Assembly: GCA_016808115.1 (NCBI GenBank)
Contig: JAEQBH010000891.1
Span: forward strand, 434,001-498,000
Reading direction: 5' to 3'
Source: Tetrastigma voinierianum
Lineage: Eukaryota > Streptophyta > Magnoliopsida > Vitales > Vitaceae
Length of the DNA: 64,000 nt
Part shown: piece by piece, positions 56,771-64,000 of the stretch
Layout: each line of letters starts with the position of its first letter
Position numbering within the stretch: position 1 is the stretch's first letter
Translations under genes and position numbers: made by a program
The notes under the pieces: generated by a model
What the model was told of the DNA's origin: nothing
Seen by the model: the letters and a program-made list of their open reading frames with translations, nothing else
Databases searched by the model: none

Positions 56771-58110
56771 GCAATTGTTTAAGGTTTCCTTCCAACTTCC
56801 ATGGTATGCTGATATTGTGAATTATCTGGCTTGTGGAGTAATGCCTTCAGAATTCAGCTACCAACAGAAGAGGAAACTCAGAACTGACAGCAGATATTAT
56901 ATTTGGGATGACCCCTTTATTATTCGAGAGGTCTTGACATCTGATAATAAGAAGATGTGTGCGAGAGAAAGTGGAAACAGGCAACATTTTAAATGGAATG
57001 CCATGCATCACCATATGGGGGACATTTTTATGGAGAAAGAACAGCTCACAAGATACCCAATCCAAGTTTGTGGCCCACTATCTTCAGAGATTGTGCTGGA
57101 GTGGGGTTAAATTGTGTGATAGATGCCCAGATTGGAAATATCGACGGTAAATGCCCCTCGAAAGGTATTATGGTGATACAAATTTTTGATGTATGGGGAA
57201 TAGATTTTATGGGACCTTTCTCACCATCATTTGAAACCTATACATCTTGCTGCAGTGGAGTGTTTCCAAATGGGAGTGATATAACATCGAGGAATGATGC
57301 TATCTGATTGTAGGTTTCTTACGAAATAATATTTTGGGTTGATTTGGAACACCCAGAACTATCATTAGTGATGGGGGAACCCACTTTGCAAACAAAATAT
57401 TTGCAAAACTCATGAGCAGGTATGGGATCAAGCATGTAATGAGTTTAGCTTATCATCCCCAGACCAATGGACAAGCAGAAATTTCCAACAGGGAGATCAA
57501 AGAATACTTGAAAGACGGTGAGCTGGCGGGAAAGTTGGTCTTCCAAACTTGATGATGCACTTTGGGCTTCTGAAGGACTGCTGCAAAACCCCATTGGAAT
57601 GTCCCCATCTGAGTTGTTTTTGGCAAACCATGTCATCTACCTCTTGAATTGGAATACAAGGCAATGTGGGCCATGAAGTTGAACCGTTTTAAAGTGCGAG
57701 GAAGAAAAGATTGCTCAGTATGCGGGCGGGAGAGTGAAAGTAAAGCCTATGATAATGCTAGAATATACAAAAGACAAGACAAAGAAATGGCATGATCAGA
57801 GAATTTGAGAAAGAGTTCGGAGCGAGAACGAGGTTCTGCTTGTTTAATTCTAGGCTGAGAATTGTTTCGGGGGAAATTAAAATCGAATGGAGTGGGCGTA
57901 CGGTGGTGTGATGCTATTTGGGCCATTGACACTGAGGACTGATAATGGGGGAAGAATTCAAGGTCAATGGACAGAGGTTAAGCATTATCTAAACAGGGAA
58001 GGGAAATGAAGAACTCCAGCGGTTCAAGGAAAAAGAAGAAGTACCTGGCGACAAGTCCGACTAAGGACTGCGAAGCGTGTGGGAGGCAACCCATAAGGAT
58101 TTAATTTCTG
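56771..58110 (+). pseudogene. Element E: integrase
   Basis: The frame 56775-57110 reads YADIVNYLACGVMPSEFSYQ and KLRTDSRYYIWDDPF, the linker; NAMHHHMGDIF and SPYGGHFYGERTAHK lie at the zinc finger. The core begins IFDVWGIDFMGPF (first Asp). ISDGGTHFANKIFAKLMSRY holds the second Asp and AYHPQTNGQAEISNREIK the catalytic Glu region. The C-terminal RTAKRVGGNP ends at TAA about 58100. This is the best preserved part of E, though still shifted. Confidence 0.93.
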
Positions 58111-61100
58111 ATTTTAAGTTTTGAAATATTTTCTTACTGAATTTACTTTGAAAAAATTAGGTCAGATTTGTTTTTTATAAGGGATGAATTTAAGAATTTT
58201 TAAAAATCAATTTGTAGTTTAATTAGATTTTCTTGAATATTGCGGTGAGCTTACGCAAGGTTTAAAGACATGAATGGCAAGGCGACTACGGGAACAATTC
58301 CTGACCTTGCGAGGAGAATCACGACATGAGGAAAAGGGAGTAACCTTCTCCTAACCCAATTCTGTAGATATACTTGAATTGATTGGTAAATCTTTGCTTG
58401 GAGATGCACGAAGAGATGCAAGGGTTAGGAACAATAAGAGAATTCAAGGTTCTTGAGATCATTGAGTTAAGGGCTTAGGTCGCGACAGAAAGGTTATGTC
58501 GCGACATAAGTGATGTCGCGACAAAACATTGATGTCGTGACCTGTTTTGAAAGGGCAATTTGTGAGTATTGAAGGAAGAAGGTATATGTCGCGACACTGC
58601 TTGTGAAATTCGCGGCCGGAGAATAAGTTTCAAAATGAAAAATGATGTCATGACAACTTGCCAGGTAGAAATAGGTAGGGAATAAGGCAGGAATAAAAGA
58701 GGATGTCGCGACATGATAATCAAACAATTCCTAAAAATCCACTGATGAGACAAACAGCATCGCGACATAAGAGGATTTTAATACCGTGCTCACTTTAAAA
58801 AGCCACAAATTCATGATCTCTCAAATAAAGAGTGAAATTGGAAGTCGCGACACATTTTTAATGAAGCGATAATTAGCCCACAAACATTGATTGAATTGGA
58901 GACTGTTGGAAACTTTATCGCATTCCCACTCCCAAACCAAATAAGCTATTCACCTTCTTCCTCATGAATCTCAACCCCCACGAAAACCTAGCTTTCAGGC
59001 CTTTTGAAAAGCTTTTCTTCCGTTCCAATGGTGAAATTCCACCCTAGTCCACCAACCTATAGGCAGATTATGAGGAACATGAGCATGACAGAAGAAGAAA
59101 CTCGTCGAGAAGAACACTTAGATGAGATTAGATCGGAAGAACAATCGAGGAGAAGTGCCATCGAAACACGGCTAGGCAAACTCGAGAAGAGTAGAAAGAA
59201 GAGAGGGAACAAGATGGAAAAATTTTGGAGCGACCGAAGAGTTTGAAAGAAATGAAGGAAAGAGATCCTGCCGATCTGTTACGAAGCTCAAAGCTTAAGT
59301 CATGAGAAGCTTTTTATAACAATCGGTTTGAGCGTGATTCTGAAGCTCCATAACATTGATAAAGAAAGAATCTGAGCAAAATAGCCAAATTTGGGAGCAA
59401 ATCAAGGCTTTAAATTCCTATACAAATCTCTACATAGGATTTTGAAAACAAACTTGATGATAGAGACGAGGAAAGCAAAAAAGATACAAGAATCATAGAG
59501 CGAAAAGAATGCAAGCTGGAAAACTTGGATTTGATCGACAATAATCTCTCCAAAATTTTAGATGTCATGATGAAATGGAGGTAATAGATAGCTTAGGAAG
59601 GCAAGGATGAGTTGAACAAAGGTTGATCCTCTCTAATGATTTTCATTGAAACCAATTGAGGGAAACCAAGAGAGAAAGGAAAGAAGAGAATTTAAGATTC
59701 TGAATTCCCGACTCATTTAAGATGCAGCTAGACCTAGATCCCCCCAACATCTTTGCTCTTGGCTATTTCAAAAGAAAAAAATAGACCTTCTCCCTGCCTA
59801 ACCTTCCTTACCTTCCTCATCCCATTTGAATTGTATCCAACTGTTGCAATTGAATCCCGGAAATAAAGTGAAATTTGGGTGAATTGTTGTGTGCTATTTT
59901 GAATCTGTTTGTTCAATGTTGTGTTGCTTTGTGATGCATAGTTGGGGAAATTAAAGTAGGAATTAGTTCAAGAATAAAAACTGCTGAGATTTAATGAGAT
60001 GAATAGAATGAAGCAGTTAGTTTAGGAGTAAACTAAAAAACAACAAGAGCGAGAACAAGAGGCGGTGAATACAGTTTCATTGAAACACAAGTGCAAAAGT
60101 GATTTAAATTTAGTACATTAAGTCCGAATAGAGGAAAGTAATGAAATTGAAGGAACACAACATATTTTGAATTGTGGTATGAACTGATGAGTCGAACACA
60201 TTGGATACTAAAGAGTTTAACTACTCATCAACAAAAAGTGTCGAACTCCTAATGAGGTCAATAACGTTAGCTAACCCGGATTAGAACTTGTTAGATTATT
60301 GATTGAGAGGCGAAATCCTAGGTGTCTGGTGTGAAATGATGCGAGGCCATTCTTGGAAAGTTTGAGCCATTCGAGCCATCCCACATCTATATCTTCAAAG
60401 CATATACCTTAGTTCAAATTAGGCAAATCAAGCCTTATTTCTAAGCTCGGTAATTTAAACCCCAAACCTTCAAAGAATCAATCTTCCAGTAAAGAACACA
60501 TGATTGCAAGAATGAAAGAGGAAGAAGGAAATCAAGTTTGGGGAGAGTTGTTTTGAGAAGAACTCAAGGAGAAAAGACAGAAAAAGGGAATGAAAGGAAA
60601 AGGGTCAAAAACGCCATCTGATAAAAAAAAAAAAGTTAAGTTTTACCTTGTGTTTAATTCTCTTGAACTATTAAGTTCTTAGGGGTGTTTCAACACCCTA
60701 GTACCTAATGCCATCTGGTATGGGAGTTACTAACTTGATGTTCGCTGAGATTAGAAAGCCTAAGAAGGTAAACAACCCACTATCTTTGAATGGTGACAAG
60801 GAAATTCCCAGGTTGAATTACAAATGAGAAATGGGAGCATACGATTACGAATAGAAGAAATCAAGGAGATGTCGAAATGAAGTTTGGGGAGTTTATTAAA
60901 AGAAACTACAAGGAAGAGGCTGAGTAGTGAGAAGAAAGAGAAAAAGTTCAGGGTAATCTAAACCAAAAGTTCATTTCTATCCTACCCTTACCCACGAAGC
61001 CTAACATTACAAGCAAGGGCTGATTGATCTTGAAGGATGGAATTACCTACATTAGTGGAGATCAATATGAACAACAAGCTTATGGAATTTGGAAAGGCAA

Positions 61101-61415
61101 TAAACAGTAAAAACTGTGACGGACGTAGGGAGTTAAGTGAATAATTATGAAGATGAGAAAGAAAAACAATTTATTTTTCAACAGGATCCAATGATTATGT
61201 TGTTTGTAAAACAATTTCAACAATTTAGTTTTGTATACTATAAAGAGTAGAAACCAACCTTGAAGCTGGACTTGAAGCTAGATGTGCGAAAACAATGCAA
61301 TCCTTGTATTTCAGGTAAATTGACTTCTCTTTGCCAAAAACAGAATAGAAAAATGTCCTTTTTGTTTGAGGACAAACAATTCTTTCTTTTCTTTGCTTGA
61401 GATCAAGCAAAACTT
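58111..61415 (+). other. Element E: long 3' noncoding / env-position region
   Basis: About 3.3 kb between integrase and PPT, the place of a third frame in some Athila elements. Four exact TGTCGCGACA palindromes lie at 58497-58713. A small frame, 59004-59246, encodes a highly charged, probably coiled-coil segment (EEETRREEHLDEIRSEEQSR). I see no signal peptide or transmembrane envelope-like protein. An A-run at 60622-60634. Purine-rich overall. Confidence 0.6.
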
Positions 61416-61431
61416 TAAGTTTGGGGGAGTT
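61416..61431 (+). promoter_or_regulatory. Element E: polypurine tract
   Basis: AAGTTTGGGGGAGTT precedes the TGATGAGC start of the 3' LTR. Confidence 0.9.
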
Positions 61432-63862
61432 TGATGAGCTTAAAAGTCATCTATTTTTAGTCCATTTTAATTTGATTTTAATGTAAAAGGAATAATTAAG
61501 ATGCGAGAAATATTAAGAAACTCACCAAATTTGTTATTTGTAGGTATAAAAAGAAAAGAAGAAAATGCAGTGGAAAAATCTTTGACCGTGGTGGAATAAA
61601 AAAATCACAGTGGCTGAAGCGAGAATGGGAAACAAATGGTTGATTCATTGATGCAGTTTTGGGCTTGCACAGTCTAGATTATGAGGTCGCGACATCGGGA
61701 TCGTGAAGGAAATAAACAGCGGTCGCGTGGGAATCACCGAGATAAGCGGTGAGGATTAACGAAGCTAAGGGAATGATGTCGCGACATTATCGTGATCATC
61801 GCGACAAGGGTTGATATCGCGACTCGGGATGGAAATTAAGCGACGAGAGAATCGCGAAGCTCGACGGGTTTGGAAGGATGAGGCGGGATTCGCCCGAACA
61901 TTTATGCGCGACCGAGGAAGGTGAGTCGACCGCGAGAGAACTAACCCGGTGAAGCCTCCAAGACATAAGGCGATGTATGATAAGGGTGAGTCGCGTGACA
62001 TCGCGAGCGTCGGTGAAGCCTCGAGACATAAGGCGATGTCGCGACAAGGGTGAGTGGCGACATCGCGGGCGATCGATTCCAGCGACTGCAGAAGACTTGA
62101 GGCGATGTCGCGACAAGATATGATGTATCGCGACATCGGGCTTCCCGGTGAAACGCGCAAAGGCGCCAAAGTGATGTCGCGCGAGGGGATCGTGTCGCGA
62201 CATGAGCATTTATCGATTGAAATTTATTGAGACTTAAGTTGATGTCGCAACGTGAGATCGATGTCGCGACATGGATGATGTCGTTACAAGAGATCAATGT
62301 CGCGATATGAACATAAACATGGGCCAACTAACTTTGGAGTCCCGCAACGAGAAGCGCATTGGAATTAGGGCTGAAACCTATAAATAGCGGCTACCCGGAT
62401 GAAAAGCTGACTTAGCGGTGACCTGAACGAAGGTACAGGTAGTGAAGACTCTATTTCTTTATTTTCCTTTTTAGTTTTCTTTTCTTTCTTTTCTTTCTTC
62501 AATGTTGATAGTTAGAATTAGATTAGATTTATCGTTCAGTTTTCGTTTTTTACGGGTGGATGTTATCGTTTTTAGTGAAATTTAAATCACGAATTCTATT
62601 CTTTTCAAATTACTACGGAATGTTTGGTTGAGACAAATTTACAGGTCGACTTTCGAGTTTAGTGCGATTCTTATGATCGGAGGAATCTTTGTAGTGTAAT
62701 TCGGTAATTAAGAATCCGACTTCCATTGGTGAATCTTGTAGTCGAAGTATCTTTCTGTGGTCGTTCCAGCAGCTTACATAGATTTCAGTTTATGGTTACT
62801 TCCTGGTTTTAGGTTTAATGTTTCTGGTCCCGAATATGGAGTTTCTTATACCCCCGTTTAAGATTTGTTTCATTGCTCTACGATTTCAAGGAGGTCCTCA
62901 CGGTGACCGCGGAGAAGACATTTACGAGTTGTAGACATTTCTTTGAAGGTATATTAACTGCTATTAGAGATCTAATGAGCTTTAATAAGTTTACTTGGAT
63001 AAATCCTCTTCTCACTTGAAATCGAAGCCGAGTTGAGCGAGTTATCAATTTAAACAAGCAAAGAGTTCACTAAATTCGGATAGTGAGGCCAATCCGCGTT
63101 AGGCGAGATCTAATCAAAGGAGGGTGATCTATTCTAATTTCGGAAAGTAACACAGGAAGTTGTATATCCTTGCTTGACCGATAGCAGGAGCTAAGGTTCT
63201 GATCCATAAAATGGGTATGAAGTATTGCGAAGAAAAATACCCGGGTTAAGGAAATCCCTTTTTAAAGTAGTTATCTCATTCCTGTCTTCGAAAGAATCGG
63301 GAAAAATTAGATAATGAAATGTGGAATGGAGAGATTAACTTTTCTGCTAAACGCCTTGAATGATTTTAAAACCTGAAATATTCAAGAAGTTTTATCAGTA
63401 TTAACTACAGGAATTGGTACTTCACTATAGCATTATACTTGATGTGTCCTCTGAAAGATAATTATTCAGTGTCCATTTATTTTCTTAACTATTCTTTGTC
63501 TTTGTGCTTTTATATTAGGTTTATTTGATTGTTCATTTATTTTACTCGTGCTAGTATAATTTCCAGCTTCTTAAGTACGGACTGATATCACTTTATGGTC
63601 GAATGGCGTCGCAGACTTGAGTAGTCGGGGTAGTTGATTAAAGTGCTGAGATCTACGTGGGATCGATATACAGACTTATATCCATTTATTACTTATTAGG
63701 CACATTGCGCCGCGGTGCTATATCAGGCCAAAACCAAAATTAAAATGATTAACTCTAGGAGATTTTTGGTCTGACAAGTTTTATGGTGCGAGTTTAGGGG
63801 ACTGAACCAGTCCTTTGGTAATTGTGCAACTAAATTTGTATATGCGTTTTGGTCGGTCAACA
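61432..63862 (+). mobile_element. Element E: 3' LTR
   Basis: Same ends as the 5' LTR (TGATGAGCTTAAAAGTCATC, GGTCAACA) but about 110 bases longer. The copies differ by many 1-3 base indels as well as substitutions. At least five exact TGTCGCGACA palindromes lie between 61777 and 62272, with many variants. Followed by AGGAG (63863-63867), the right copy of the target duplication. Confidence 0.95.
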
Positions 63863-63867
63863 AGGAG

Positions 63868-63998
63868 TTGCCCATAAAGAGTTGTTCTCCATTATCTATG
63901 GTTTGATATGATGAGAACATCTTCTTGTCTGAGCAAACATGACGAGTAGCCCCTGTGTCCACCCACCATTCCTTGGTATTGCTGCCAATGAAGTTCAC
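63868..63998 (-). pseudogene. Element F: protease N-terminal part, split by E
   Basis: The minus strand reads NTKEWWVDTGATRHVCSDKK and SSYQTIDNGEQLFMGNS. The Asp-Thr-Gly active site is intact. The frame continues beyond element E at 50262 with the KVEGQGKVV block. Gag and the 5' LTR of F lie beyond the right edge. Confidence 0.92.
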
Positions 63999-64000
63999 CT

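Noticed and set aside
59004..59246. Charged frame as an envelope or host gene
   Set aside because: No signal peptide or membrane segment; its position inside element E and its composition fit leftover element DNA.
1..64000. tRNA, rRNA or organellar gene clusters
   Set aside because: No cloverleaf-like or rRNA-like stretch was recognised by eye; a tRNAscan-SE and Rfam search would settle it.

Overview
The window looks like a nuclear chromosome segment of a flowering plant, probably a eudicot. It is AT-rich, carries no bacterial-style operons, and is dominated by decayed LTR retrotransposons of the Ty3/gypsy (chromodomain Tekay-like and Athila/Tat-like) and Ty1/copia types. Small MITEs and long (TA)n tracts fill the spaces. 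The only host gene I recognise is an intron-containing gene for the small TFIIIC subunit (GTF3C6/tau55-like) at about 26.25-35.48 kb. The species cannot be fixed from the sequence.

Layout. 1-6204: 5' part of a minus-strand gypsy element (A: RNase H, RT, protease, gag, then its 5' LTR with 199-bp tandem repeats). 6205-14570: plus-strand gypsy element B (end of RNase H, integrase, PPT, 3' LTR), split inside integrase by a solo LTR of A's family (6486-10600). 14570-20466: minus-strand element C of A's family, truncated in integrase, with its 5' LTR. 20467-23679: a further related LTR. 23680-26150: AT-rich intergenic DNA. 26150-35481: TFIIIC-subunit gene, whose first coding intron holds a complete 5-kb copia element H (28601-33593, target duplication AATTT) and whose 5'-UTR intron holds a MITE. 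35482-43200: AT-rich intergenic DNA with four inverted-repeat elements and several short tandem duplications. 43200-63998: minus-strand copia element F. It is interrupted by a solo LTR of B's family (46648-49276) and, inside its protease, by a complete 13.6-kb Athila-like element E (50263-63862, target duplication AGGAG).

Reading frames in nearly all the elements are broken by stops and frameshifts, so no element here looks able to move on its own. The nesting gives a relative order: F is older than E and than solo LTR G; B is older than the LTR that splits its integrase and than A.

I found no convincing new enzymatic system. The most unusual signals are the palindrome array TGTCGCGACA in element E, the exact-period 199-bp repeats in LTR A, the stem-loop conserved in two LTR families, and the TFIIIC gene, whose exons do not join in frame as read here.
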